21,374 nt of DNA from Aphodousia faecalis (GCA_018712705.1 DVGM01000060.1:1-21374); one strand, 5' to 3'; positions 7,987-16,316 are shown, counted from the stretch's first letter. Translations and numbers: made by a program. Notes: generated from the letters alone by a model not told the origin.

Positions 7987-8595
7987 TCAGTCTTTCGTTT
8001 TCTCATTTAAGCAAAGGAATTGAAATACTTTTTCAGGCAAAGCGGTCTTTAAAAAAGGGTCGAACCAATCGTGCTGAGCGATGAGTTGACGAATGCGGCT
8101 TGAATCAATATCAAGTGCCGGCATAGGGAGCATTGTGACGGATATTTTTCGATCCTCAATAAAGCGGTCTACTTCCTCGGCTGGATGGGCGATTTGTCCA
8201 TTTCGGTTGAAAACAACCAAGGAGACGTAGTCAAAAATTTTCTGCCAATCTTTCCAGGTATGGAAATTATTCCATTGATCGGAACCGATCAGGTAAAAGC
8301 GATCATCGTAGGGGTATTCAGCAGCCAATTCTCGTACGGTGTCAATGGAATAAGAAAGTGTTTTTCGATCCAGTTCTCTGGTATCCACAGACATTCTGCT
8401 GCAGTCAGTTAAGGCGAGACGAAGTAGCTTGATTCTGACTTCGGGTGGCATCAGGTCGCGGCTATCCTTTTGCCAAGGGGTGGCAGGCAACCAGCAGAGG
8501 TGGTCAAGATGAAGTGTCCGAAAAGCCTCTTTGGCCAAAGCTAAGTGGCCCTCATGAACAGGATTAAAGGTTCCGCCGAAAAAACCTAGCCGCAT
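7987..8595 (-). CDS. nadD: Nicotinate-nucleotide adenylyltransferase
   Basis: A 202-residue enzyme that joins nicotinate mononucleotide and ATP to give deamido-NAD, the penultimate step of NAD synthesis. The nucleotidyltransferase motif GGTFNPVHEGH is at the N-terminus. LIGSDQWNNFHTWKDW and DIDSSRIR (the variant of the family's ISSTxIR motif) follow. I chose the ATG at 8595 (MRLGFFGG). A GTG at 8619 would add eight residues, but it lies within the purD terminator hairpin. The terminator's T-run runs into this ATG and leaves no Shine-Dalgarno. The neighbour order nadD-rsfS-rlmH is typical of proteobacteria. Confidence 0.95.
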   Translation of the reverse strand: MRLGFFGGTFNPVHEGHLALAKEAFRTLHLDHLCWLPATPWQKDSRDLMPPEVRIKLLRLALTDCSRMSVDTRELDRKTLSYSIDTVRELAAEYPYDDRFYLIGSDQWNNFHTWKDWQKIFDYVSLVVFNRNGQIAHPAEEVDRFIEDRKISVTMLPMPALDIDSSRIRQLIAQHDWFDPFLKTALPEKVFQFLCLNEKTKD

Positions 8596-8627
8596 AAAGA
8601 AAAAGCGGGAAAGGAACACTTCCCCGC
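8596..8627 (-). terminator. Intrinsic terminator between purD and nadD
   Basis: Arms 8605-8612 and 8620-8627 form an 8-bp GC-rich stem with one G-U pair in the minus-strand RNA. It is followed by TTTTT-C-TTT (8604-8596), which runs directly into the nadD ATG. The purD stop is 11 bp upstream. Confidence 0.82.
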
Positions 8628-8637
8628 CATTGAAACA

Positions 8638-9915
8638 TTACTTCATTGCCCGATAACCGATATCGGATCGATATTGCATTCCGTCAAAATGGACTTTTTT
8701 AACGCCATCATAGGCCACGCGAGCGGCTTCCTTGACGGTCAGTCCCAATCCAACGACGCAAAGGACGCGGCCGCCGGAAACAACAGTCAATCCATCTTGC
8801 TTTTTCGTGCCGGCATGGAAAACATGAAGGCTGTCGCCATCGGCAGGAAGCATGGTGATTTGAGCGCCTTTTTCCGGCTTTTCCGGATAACCCTTGGCGG
8901 CACAAACAACGCCTAAAGCCACCCGGTTGTCCCATTGAGCTTCAACGGTGTCCAAACGACCGTCGATAGCCGCTTCGATTAAGTCAACAAAAGACGATGT
9001 GAGACGACTCATGATGGGTTGAGTTTCAGGATCACCCATACGGCAGTTAAATTCGAGGGTCTTTACGACACTGTTGCCTTCATTGTCACGGTCGATCATT
9101 AACCCGGCATAAAGGAATCCGGTAAAGGGGATGCCATCGGCGGCCATGCCGTCTACCGTCGGTCGGATGATTTCCCGCATGACTTGTTCATGAATTTGAG
9201 GAGTCACGATTGGTGCGGGGGAATAGGCTCCCATACCGCCCGTGTTCGGGCCCATATCGTGGTCAAGCAAGCGTTTGTGGTCTTGGCTGGAAGCCATCGG
9301 TAAGATGTGCTGACCGTCAACCATGACGATAAAGCTGGCTTCTTCGCCCTTTAAGAAATCTTCGATAACGACTCGAGCTCCAGCCGCTCCGAAAGCGTTG
9401 CCCTCAAGCATGCTGTCAATCGCTTCGTGAGCTTGTGCGAGATCCATGGCGACAATGACGCCCTTGCCAGCAGCTAAGCCATCGGCTTTGATTACAATCG
9501 GTGCTCCCTTTTTTTCAACATAGGCGTGGGCAGCCTCGGCTTCGGTAAACGTTTCGTAGTCCGCAGTGGGTACTCCATGACGTTTCATGAAAGCCTTGGC
9601 AAAATCCTTGGAACTTTCCAATTGGGCGGCGGCCTTTGTCGGTCCGAAAATCTTCAAGCCATTGGCTCTGAAATAATCAACAATCCCTGCCGCCAGAGGA
9701 GCTTCCGGGCCAACCACCGTGAAGCGTACGTCATTGGTTTTGACAAATTCTGCCAAGCGAGCAATGTCGGATTCCGGTACATTGATCAGCTTTTTCGTTA
9801 AAGCTGTACCAGCATTACCAGGGGCTACATAAACCGTTTCCACACGGTCGTCTTGAGCCAAACGCCAGGCAATCGCATGTTCGCGACCGCCGCTGCCGAC
9901 AACGAGAATCTTCAT
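8638..9915 (-). CDS. purD: Phosphoribosylamine-glycine ligase (GAR synthetase)
   Basis: A 425-residue ATP-grasp enzyme that couples 5-phosphoribosylamine to glycine, the second step of de novo purine synthesis. The N-terminal MKILVVGSGGREHAIAW, the VVGPEAPLAAG loop, the ATP-grasp segment VIKADGLAAGKGVIVA and the metal-binding EFNCRMGDPETQ are all seen, and the length is standard. The start at 9915 has GGAGGAG four bases upstream. It lies 24 bp behind yebC on the same strand with no terminator between them, so the two are probably co-transcribed. A terminator follows directly. Confidence 0.97.
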   Translation of the reverse strand: MKILVVGSGGREHAIAWRLAQDDRVETVYVAPGNAGTALTKKLINVPESDIARLAEFVKTNDVRFTVVGPEAPLAAGIVDYFRANGLKIFGPTKAAAQLESSKDFAKAFMKRHGVPTADYETFTEAEAAHAYVEKKGAPIVIKADGLAAGKGVIVAMDLAQAHEAIDSMLEGNAFGAAGARVVIEDFLKGEEASFIVMVDGQHILPMASSQDHKRLLDHDMGPNTGGMGAYSPAPIVTPQIHEQVMREIIRPTVDGMAADGIPFTGFLYAGLMIDRDNEGNSVVKTLEFNCRMGDPETQPIMSRLTSSFVDLIEAAIDGRLDTVEAQWDNRVALGVVCAAKGYPEKPEKGAQITMLPADGDSLHVFHAGTKKQDGLTVVSGGRVLCVVGLGLTVKEAARVAYDGVKKVHFDGMQYRSDIGYRAMK

Positions 9916-9939
9916 GGGAGCTCCTCCAGGGGGGAAGTT

Positions 9940-10665
9940 TTAGTCTTCAAAAACAGCTGTTGTGTAGACTTGTTGAACGTCGTCCAAGTCTTCCAAAGCA
10001 TCAATCAAACGTTGCATACGTTCGGCATCTTCGCCGCTTAAAGACGTTTCATTCAAAGCCTTCATCGTGATTTCGGCCATTTCAGGCTTCATCCCGGCTT
10101 TTTCAAAAGCGTCGTTAACGGCTTCGAAAGCTTGGGGATCACAAATCACTTCAATGCCGCCTTCTTCGTCAACGATGACGTCATCGGCACCGGCGTCTAA
10201 CGCCACGGTCATTACTTCATCTTCAGTGGCCGTGCCCGGGGCAAAGAGAAATTGACCGCAGTGCTTGAACATGAAAGAAACGGAACCTTCTGCGCCGAGG
10301 TTGCCGCCATTTTTGCTCAAGATGTGACGAACGTCGGCTACCGTACGGGTGCGGTTATCCGTTGCGGCATCAATGATCAAAGCCGCACCGCCCACGCCGT
10401 AACCTTCATAGCGGGCTTCTTCGAATTTCACGCCTTCCAATTGGCCGGAGCCCTTCAAGATGGCGTTTTTAATGGTGTCCTTGGGCACATTGCCGGTACG
10501 GGCCTTTAAAAGAGCAAGACGCAGACGGGAGTTGCCGTCGGGGTCGGCGCCGTTGCGTGCGGCAACCATGATTTCGCGAACAAGCTTGGTCCACAAGTTG
10601 GAGCGCTTGGCGTCTTGACGGCCTTTACGGTGTTGAATATTTGCCCATTTAGAGTGTCCGGACAT
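9940..10665 (-). CDS. yebC: YebC/PmpR-family regulatory or translation factor
   Basis: A 241-residue member of the YebC/TACO1 family (DUF28). Some members are reported as transcriptional regulators and others help ribosomes through proline-rich stretches, so the exact role here is open. The signature MSGHSKWANIQHRKGRQDAKR at the N-terminus, ARTGNVPKDTIKNAI, and the GYGVGGAALIIDAATDNRTRT segment are typical. I start at the ATG at 10665, with AAAGGA eight bases upstream. An in-frame codon at 10692 would add nine residues without family support. It leads a probable yebC-purD operon. Confidence 0.95.
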   Translation of the reverse strand: MSGHSKWANIQHRKGRQDAKRSNLWTKLVREIMVAARNGADPDGNSRLRLALLKARTGNVPKDTIKNAILKGSGQLEGVKFEEARYEGYGVGGAALIIDAATDNRTRTVADVRHILSKNGGNLGAEGSVSFMFKHCGQFLFAPGTATEDEVMTVALDAGADDVIVDEEGGIEVICDPQAFEAVNDAFEKAGMKPEMAEITMKALNETSLSGEDAERMQRLIDALEDLDDVQQVYTTAVFED

Positions 10666-10704
10666 GGAAAATTTCCTTTCAAAAACAATCAATCAGGTTA
10701 ACAA

Positions 10705-10723
10705 GCCTGCCCCTGCGGCAGGC
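10705..10723 (-). terminator. Stem-loop between the UvrA paralog and yebC
   Basis: GCCTGCC (10705-10711) and GGCAGGC (10717-10723) form a perfect 7-bp stem with a 5-nt loop. On the minus strand it is followed by TTGTT, a poor U-tract. It may be the terminator of the UvrA paralog ending at 10802, or a stem-loop at the very start of the yebC leader. Confidence 0.45.
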
Positions 10724-10725
10724 AG

Positions 10726-10754
10726 ATGTAAAACTCAGATATTTTACTCGTCAA
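10726..10754 (-). promoter_or_regulatory. Putative yebC promoter
   Basis: On the minus strand TTGACG (10749-10754, five of six matches to the -35 consensus) is 17 bp from TTACAT (10726-10731, a weak -10). Transcription would begin around the adjacent stem-loop. The spacing and -35 are good, but the -10 is poor. Confidence 0.35.
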
Positions 10755-10801
10755 ACGTTCCTTTGTCTGCAAAACTATCTCTTTGATTTGTAGTTTTTTC
10801 T

Positions 10802-13276
10802 TCACAGAAAACGGCCTGTCACGCTGTTTGGGTTGCTTCGAATATCGTCAGGCGTTCCCATTGCAACGATGCGTCCGCCAGCGTCTCCTCCGCCGGGCCC
10901 CATATCAATCAGATAATCCGCATTACGGATAATGTCGAGATCATGCTCGATAACAATAACGGTAGCCTGGTTATGAATCAGTTGATCAAAAACTTTCATT
11001 AAAACCTGTACGTCTAAAGGATGCAGACCAATAGTAGGCTCATCAAACACGAAAACGGTTTGTGATTGGGGCTTACCCATCTCGCTTGCTAATTTCAGCC
11101 GCTGAGCCTCTCCTCCTGATAGACTCGGCGTTTCTTCTCCTAATGTCAAATAGCCTAACCCTAAGTTTTGTAGTATCTGCAGGCGCTGAGAAATGATTTT
11201 TTCTTGGCTAACGATTTTTAAAACATGGTTAATGTCCATCGACATCAATTCGGGCAAAGAATGCCCTTTGAAATAATTTTCTGAGCGAATTTTCTTTGCT
11301 TCATCACTGTAACGGCTGCCTTTGCAGTTTGGACAAGGTATCTCAACGTCCGGTAGAAACTGGACATCGAGACTGATGACACCCGTACCGTCACACAGAG
11401 GACAACGCAATTTGCCAGTGTTGTATGAGAAGTCGCCGGCTTTTAGCTGCGCATCTTTTGCCGCAGGCATTTTTGCATAAATTTTCCTCAACTCATCATG
11501 TACGTTGGCATAGGTGGCCACGGTTGATCGAATGTTGATACCAATAGGCGTAGCGTCAATCAGTTTGATATTCGTAATACCAGGGGCAGAGATACTTTTT
11601 ATGTGTTGAGGCAGCTTTTCTCGGTTAACAGCAGCATTTAAAGCGGGGATGAGACTTTCCAAAACCAAGGTGGTTTTCCCAGAGCCCGAGACCCCGGTGA
11701 CAACGGTTAACTTTCCCTTTGGGATTTTGACTCGAAGAGGTTTGACGGTGTGAATGCTCTTCGTTTGAAGATCAATCGTTCCTAAATCAAAAAGATTTTC
11801 TTTCGAGCTCCGTTTTCGGATGAGCTGTTTGGCCTCAGGGGCGATAAAAGGACCAATTTGGGAATTCGGATTACGCGCAAGTTCGCCGATGGTGCCTTGA
11901 GAGATAATTTCCCCGCCGTCAGCCCCTGCCGTTGGCCCCATTTCAATTAACCAGTCGGCAGACTTCAGGATCTGCGTATCGTGATCAACCAAAACAACGG
12001 AATTGCCATCAGCGATTAAATCCCGCATCACGCCAATAAGTCCGGTGATATTGCTTGGGTGTAAGCCGATCGAGGGTTCGTCCAGAACGTACAAAACACC
12101 GGTCGTACGGTTTCTGACGGCACGAGCCAATTGCATTCGTTGCCGTTCTCCAGTCGATAAAGTACTGGAGGCACGGTCAAGAGACAGATAACCTAATCCC
12201 AAATCAAGTAAGCGTTTGGCGACATTTTGAAATGACTCAATGATACTGAGCGCCATGGGACGCATCGGTTCAGGTAATGAATACGGAATGTCCTTAACCC
12301 ATTCACTCAATTGCGAAAGTGTCATGTGGCAGGCTTCATCTAAGGACAGCCCTTTGAGTTTGGGAGCTCTTGCCATCTCGTTTATGCGCGAGCCGTGGCA
12401 ATCCGGACAAACACTTTGTTTAAGGAATTTCTCAACGCGTTTCATTCCCTTTTCGTCTTTGACTTTAGCCAGGGCGTTTTCGACCGTATAGACTGCGTTG
12501 TAATACGTAAAATCCAATTCTCCGGCTTGTTGAGTGGTTTTCGATTTATAAAGGATATGTTTTTTAATGGCCGGACCGTTATAGACAATGTCTTTTTCTT
12601 TATCGGTTAAATCTTTAAAAGGAATATCTGTCCTAACACCCATTGCCCGACAGACATCGGTCATAAGGGACCACATGAGTGAATTCCATGGAGCGACAGC
12701 CCCCTGATCGATGCTGAGCGTTTCATCGGGCACAAGCGTTGAACGATCGACAGTTTGTACAATGCCCGTTCCAGAACAGGTTCGACAAGCTCCGAGGCTA
12801 TTGAAAGCGAGCTCTTCGGCTGATGGGGCAAAAAAATCAGCTCCACAAATCGGACAGTGAAGTTTTTCTCCTGCAGCAACCGCTAAGGACGGAGCAACAT
12901 AGTGGCCATTGGGGCAGCGGTGGTGGGCTAAACGAGAAAACATTAAACGCAGACTGTTGAGCAACTCGGAGCCTGTTCCAAATGTACTCCTGATTCCTGG
13001 AACTGCCGGTCTTTGATGAAGCGCAAGAGACGCGGGGATATAGAGCACCTCGTCAACCTGAGCTTTGGCAGCCTGGGTCATACGCCTTCTTGTATAGGTT
13101 GAAAGAGCCTCCAAATACCGTCTAGATCCCTCTGAATACAAGACTCCCAGTGCAAGAGACGATTTCCCGGAGCCTGATACACCAGCAATACCCACAATTT
13201 TGTTGAGTGGAATATCGACATCAATATTTTTTAAATTGTGAACTCGAGCGCCGCGAACTTTGATGCAATCAACCAT
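10802..13276 (-). CDS. UvrA-like ABC ATPase lacking the UvrB-binding domain (UvrA2 / DrrC-like)
   Basis: An 824-residue twin ABC ATPase of the UvrA family, shorter than the roughly 940 residues of excision-repair UvrA. The first nucleotide-binding domain has GVSGSGKSS at 32-40, signature LSTGE at 373-377 and VLDEP at 397-401. The second has GVSGSGKTT at 528-536, LSGGE at 718-722 and VFDEP at 742-746. The C-terminal zinc module CPLC...CPNC (625-651) is intact, with CRTC (164) and CPDC (290) in the first half. Between CPNGH (121) and CPICG (141) only about 15 residues remain where E. coli UvrA has over 120, so the UvrB-interaction domain is gone. Such paralogs are linked to drug tolerance or DNA binding without UvrB. 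No partner gene adjoins. The start has GAGGAG eight bases upstream. Confidence 0.9.
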   Translation of the reverse strand: MVDCIKVRGARVHNLKNIDVDIPLNKIVGIAGVSGSGKSSLALGVLYSEGSRRYLEALSTYTRRRMTQAAKAQVDEVLYIPASLALHQRPAVPGIRSTFGTGSELLNSLRLMFSRLAHHRCPNGHYVAPSLAVAAGEKLHCPICGADFFAPSAEELAFNSLGACRTCSGTGIVQTVDRSTLVPDETLSIDQGAVAPWNSLMWSLMTDVCRAMGVRTDIPFKDLTDKEKDIVYNGPAIKKHILYKSKTTQQAGELDFTYYNAVYTVENALAKVKDEKGMKRVEKFLKQSVCPDCHGSRINEMARAPKLKGLSLDEACHMTLSQLSEWVKDIPYSLPEPMRPMALSIIESFQNVAKRLLDLGLGYLSLDRASSTLSTGERQRMQLARAVRNRTTGVLYVLDEPSIGLHPSNITGLIGVMRDLIADGNSVVLVDHDTQILKSADWLIEMGPTAGADGGEIISQGTIGELARNPNSQIGPFIAPEAKQLIRKRSSKENLFDLGTIDLQTKSIHTVKPLRVKIPKGKLTVVTGVSGSGKTTLVLESLIPALNAAVNREKLPQHIKSISAPGITNIKLIDATPIGINIRSTVATYANVHDELRKIYAKMPAAKDAQLKAGDFSYNTGKLRCPLCDGTGVISLDVQFLPDVEIPCPNCKGSRYSDEAKKIRSENYFKGHSLPELMSMDINHVLKIVSQEKIISQRLQILQNLGLGYLTLGEETPSLSGGEAQRLKLASEMGKPQSQTVFVFDEPTIGLHPLDVQVLMKVFDQLIHNQATVIVIEHDLDIIRNADYLIDMGPGGGDAGGRIVAMGTPDDIRSNPNSVTGRFL

Positions 13277-13335
13277 TTTGTCAACTCTCCTCAGACTTCA
13301 TTATCGCCATGCCGATCAACACTTGCCAGTATTTC

Positions 13336-13370
13336 AAAAAAAGCCCGCAACACCAAACGCGTTGCGGGCT
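13336..13370 (-). terminator. Intrinsic terminator after the AbgA-like gene
   Basis: AGCCCGCAAC (13342-13351) and GTTGCGGGCT (13361-13370) form a perfect 10-bp stem with a 9-nt loop. It is followed on the minus strand by a run of T (13341-13336). It begins 26 bp past the stop at 13397. Confidence 0.9.
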
Positions 13371-13396
13371 AGTAAGACCTTACCGATCAGTCGGCG

Positions 13397-14671
13397 CTAC
13401 TTCATCAAGCGCGTAAGCATTTGAGAGTAGATATTGACACCGATGTCCAAAGAATTTTCGTCAATGTCAAAGTCCGAAGTGTGATGGCCGCCCGTACGAT
13501 CGGAACCTAACACAAAGTAAGCAGCCTTGCCGCCGTGAGCCTGCACGCGGCGAGCCAAAATAGTAGCGTCTTCGGAGCCTCCGAAATTGACTTCGTGCAG
13601 CACCTTATTAACGCCTTCAGTATGAGCGCAGACGTCATCGAGCATATCGACCAATTCCTTATCATTAAAGAGGTCAACGGCTTCACCCATTTTTTCGATG
13701 TGGTACTCAACAGAGAAGCTCTTGGCAACGCCTTCAACAATGTTTTCGGTTTCGCTTGCCATAAATTGGTTAATTTCACCGGTTTCACCACGAACTTCCA
13801 TGACAAGTTTTGCGTTAACAGGAATAACGTTGCGGCCCTCACCGGCGGTAATCTTGCCAACATTCACACGTGTCATGCCGGCGCCGTGACGCGGAATGCC
13901 GAGAAGTTGTGTGACACAGTGGCATGCAGCGGCCAGTGCATTTCGTCCGGCGTTCGGTTCAATACCGGCGTGTGCAGGACGGCCCTTAAAGGAGATGTCG
14001 TATTTGGTTGTGCAGAGGAATCCGACAGGGCTTGTAATGATTTCACCAGACTTAGCCATCATGGCGATGTGGCTAGAGAGGAAGTAGTCGCAATCGTCCA
14101 CAATGCCGCTAGCGGCAACGGCGGCGGCCCCGCGTACGCCTTCTTCTGCCGGTTGGAACACGATTTTAAGCTTTCCGTTTAACTGGTCCTTATGTTCCAT
14201 GGCCCAACGAGCAATAGCCAAGCCAGTGGAGATGTGAGAGTCATGACCGCAAGCGTGCATTAATCCAGGACGCTTAGAGGCCCAGCCTTCCTTGCTAGCG
14301 CGATGTTCGTCAGAGGGATTTTCTGTGACATTATTGCAGTCGATATCAAAGCGTAAGGCAACTGTCGGACCGGGACGCCCCGTATCCAATACGGCAACGC
14401 AGCCTGTCAATTCCTGCATTTCATCGAGCAATTCTTGGCTTACGCCGCGAGCTTTCGCTGTTTCAATGGCCTGAGCAACAAGTTTAGGATCACGTCCTAA
14501 GCAATCCTTACGAGAGATGACTTTCTCTCCCATCAACACTTCATAGCCTAATTCGCGTAAGTGTTGGACAATAAAAGCCGTTGTACAGAATTCCGTCCAA
14601 CCTTCTTCGGGAAATTGGTGGAGTTCACGGCGGATACTGATAAGTTGATCGTGATAAGCACATTGAGTCAT
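13397..14671 (-). CDS. M20-family amidohydrolase, AbgA-like
   Basis: A 424-residue metallopeptidase of the M20D group, which removes acyl-type groups from amino acids. It resembles E. coli AbgA, the large subunit of p-aminobenzoyl-glutamate hydrolase, along its whole length: ELHQFPEEGWTEF, VLDTGRPGP, GLMHACGHDSH, FQPAEEGVRGA, GRNVIPVNAKL and GSEDAT. The expected metal ligands are Cys141, His143, Glu177, His201 and one of His396/His397. The start at 14671 has GGAG seven bases upstream. It follows a DcuC-family carrier on the same strand, but a strong terminator lies between them. No AbgB partner or AbgT transporter is in the window, so p-aminobenzoyl-glutamate as substrate is uncertain; other N-acyl amino acids are possible. 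Confidence 0.85.
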   Translation of the reverse strand: MTQCAYHDQLISIRRELHQFPEEGWTEFCTTAFIVQHLRELGYEVLMGEKVISRKDCLGRDPKLVAQAIETAKARGVSQELLDEMQELTGCVAVLDTGRPGPTVALRFDIDCNNVTENPSDEHRASKEGWASKRPGLMHACGHDSHISTGLAIARWAMEHKDQLNGKLKIVFQPAEEGVRGAAAVAASGIVDDCDYFLSSHIAMMAKSGEIITSPVGFLCTTKYDISFKGRPAHAGIEPNAGRNALAAACHCVTQLLGIPRHGAGMTRVNVGKITAGEGRNVIPVNAKLVMEVRGETGEINQFMASETENIVEGVAKSFSVEYHIEKMGEAVDLFNDKELVDMLDDVCAHTEGVNKVLHEVNFGGSEDATILARRVQAHGGKAAYFVLGSDRTGGHHTSDFDIDENSLDIGVNIYSQMLTRLMK

Positions 14672-14737
14672 AGTTTTTCTCCAATTTGAACTGCGACAGA
14701 GAGTGCACGCTCCCTGATAAGAAAAATTGTAGTCCTG

Positions 14738-14773
14738 AAAAAAGAGGGGAAGATTTGAATCTTCCCCTTTTTT
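14738..14773 (-). terminator. Intrinsic terminator after the DcuC-family carrier
   Basis: GGGGAAGATT (14746-14755) and AATCTTCCCC (14758-14767) form a 10-bp stem around a 2-base centre; in practice the loop takes up the inner pair. A-runs and T-runs flank both sides, so it could act in either direction. It begins 28 bp past the stop at 14802. Confidence 0.85.
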
Positions 14774-14801
14774 GCGTTTAGTTAAGTTCGACTAGTTCGG
14801 A

Positions 14802-16070
14802 CTAGACCATGAACAATGCCAAAACGAACACAGCGATCGTGCAAGGCAGAGCCGTGCGCTTTGCGACGTCCATCGGGTTAGCCATAGCGATACCGGCCAC
14901 AACAACCATAGCGCCAGCGATCGGGCTCATCGTACGACCTAAAGCACCGGTCAAGAAGGCCAAGGCCCCCAAAGCTTTAATTTCCATTCCGAATTCAGGA
15001 GCGTGCGGCGTCACAGCTTCGTTAAAGGCCATGGTAGCAGCGTCGCCAGAACCGGTGATGGTACCCATGATCCACGGACCGAGGGAACCGCCCCAACGAG
15101 CGATGTCATTGGAGTGCTTCAAGACGTCAACGAACGTATCGATCAAACCGGTAGCACGCAAACCAGCTGCGAACACACCAGCGGCGATGATGATACCCAT
15201 CACGTCAGCGTAACCCTTACCCATACCATTGAAGAATTGCTTGGAGAATTCTTGCGGGTTCGTGCGGTCGAAGGCAAAACTAACCAATAAGGTGATAACA
15301 GCACCCAAGACCATGGCTTGGGCCACACCCATCTTGATCGCAGGCAACCAAACGTTACCGACAACGAGGATCGTGATCGGAACGAGCGGCATGATAGCCT
15401 TAATGGGATTAGGCTTGAAGTTGTCGTTTTTTTGAGCTTCAACGTCAACCTTTTCACCCTTGTGGTCGCCCAAGAACATACAGACAACGAGCAAACCAAC
15501 AACTAAGATCACACCGCAAAGAATGGACCACATAGCGTGGAAGGCGATGAAATCCATCACGTCGATGCCAGCCATTTCAGCAACGAACGGGTTGTGGGAC
15601 GTACCCGGAGAGAGATAAGAACCGATCGTACCACCCATCACTGCAGCAGCGGCAGCGGCGGGTTTGATACCGGCACGCAACATCACAGGGATCAACGTAG
15701 AACCCACGGCAGCAGCACAACCGGCTGCAGACGGAATAGCGATGTTAATGAAGAAGGTCACAGCCGTGCAGATCGGGATCAAGAAGACGCCCAAACCGCG
15801 GATCGGAGCGGCCAAATAGTGAACGAGACTGCGGTCACATTGGGTGTAATTTGCAATGAATGCAAAACCCATTGACGAACAGATTGCCATCACCAAGGAG
15901 TTATTGGTCATGGACTTAGCAAACGAATTCAACGCACTCAACGGATCCATGGATACCAAGCAGAGCACGAAACCGGCCGTAAAGAGCACGAGACGCGTTT
16001 CCAATCGTTTGATCAAGGCATACACCGTCAAAATCGTAACGGCAATTGCCAACCATTCAAGCAACGACAT
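14802..16070 (-). CDS. DcuC-family anaerobic C4-dicarboxylate carrier
   Basis: A 422-residue inner-membrane carrier of the DcuC family, whose E. coli member exports succinate, with fumarate/succinate exchange, under anaerobiosis. Family stretches are IPSAAGCAAAVGSTLIPVML, AAGVFAAGLRATG, ITGSGDAATMAFNE and GALGRTMSPIAGAMVVVAGI. About twelve hydrophobic helices are apparent, with a charged cytoplasmic loop near GDHKGEKVDVEAQKND. I start at the ATG at 16070 (MSLLEWL), with AGGGA eight bases upstream; a GTG at 16100 would add ten residues that overlap this ribosome-binding site. Codons favour AAG, ATC, TTC and GGT, suggesting high expression. The gene sits near two M20 amidohydrolases, so an N-substituted amino-acid substrate is an alternative to a plain C4-dicarboxylate. 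Confidence 0.87.
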   Translation of the reverse strand: MSLLEWLAIAVTILTVYALIKRLETRLVLFTAGFVLCLVSMDPLSALNSFAKSMTNNSLVMAICSSMGFAFIANYTQCDRSLVHYLAAPIRGLGVFLIPICTAVTFFINIAIPSAAGCAAAVGSTLIPVMLRAGIKPAAAAAAVMGGTIGSYLSPGTSHNPFVAEMAGIDVMDFIAFHAMWSILCGVILVVGLLVVCMFLGDHKGEKVDVEAQKNDNFKPNPIKAIMPLVPITILVVGNVWLPAIKMGVAQAMVLGAVITLLVSFAFDRTNPQEFSKQFFNGMGKGYADVMGIIIAAGVFAAGLRATGLIDTFVDVLKHSNDIARWGGSLGPWIMGTITGSGDAATMAFNEAVTPHAPEFGMEIKALGALAFLTGALGRTMSPIAGAMVVVAGIAMANPMDVAKRTALPCTIAVFVLALFMV

Positions 16071-16089
16071 GAGAAATTCCCTGTAAAAG

Positions 16090-16132
16090 GTTAAAAACAC
16101 GAGAAATTGCCGCTCTTAACGGCGGTTTTCTC
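16090..16132 (-). promoter_or_regulatory. Terminator-like hairpin in the dcuC leader
   Basis: On the minus strand GAGAAA and TTTCTC (16132-16127 and 16106-16101) enclose an inner CCGC/GCGG pairing with an 8-nt loop. The hairpin is followed by GTG and five T (16097-16093). It lies about 30 nt ahead of the dcuC start, inside its leader. It could attenuate transcription or be a leftover terminator; the internal loop makes it moderate in strength. Confidence 0.4.
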
Positions 16133-16230
16133 ACTGCGTTAAGTATCCTACACTTTCGCGATTCTGCCCACAGGGAAATCCCTGTAACGAAGCGCTTTCT
16201 GTGCAGAAGTTTGTAAATTTGCAGACTTGT

Positions 16231-16244
16231 TTGATTCAGAACAA
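16231..16244. promoter_or_regulatory. FNR/ANR-like box (9 of 10)
   Basis: TTGAT-tcag-AACAA matches the FNR consensus TTGAT-N4-ATCAA at nine of ten positions. FNR-type regulators bind such sites under anoxia. Its centre is exactly 50 bp from the centre of a second box. Neither dcuC -10 candidate falls at the ideal class II distance. Confidence 0.5.
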
Positions 16245-16280
16245 CAAAGGATGATGGCATGATTAGGGCAGATCTTCTAA

Positions 16281-16294
16281 TTGATTGATATTAA
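16281..16294. promoter_or_regulatory. FNR/ANR-like box (9 of 10)
   Basis: TTGAT-tgat-ATTAA matches the FNR consensus at nine of ten positions. Relative to the plus-strand promoter candidate it is centred near -65.5, close to but not exactly at the usual class I position. Confidence 0.5.
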
Positions 16295-16316
16295 ATGACT
16301 TAATGTAAATTTAAGA

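Noticed and set aside
13535..14182. A 215-codon plus-strand frame opposite the AbgA-like gene
   Set aside because: It is an antisense shadow of a conserved metallopeptidase, with no motifs or start signals of its own.
16231..16244. A class II FNR promoter for dcuC centred on this box
   Set aside because: At the required 32-bp distance the minus strand reads TTCTGC, which is not a -10; the box is kept only as a binding-site candidate.
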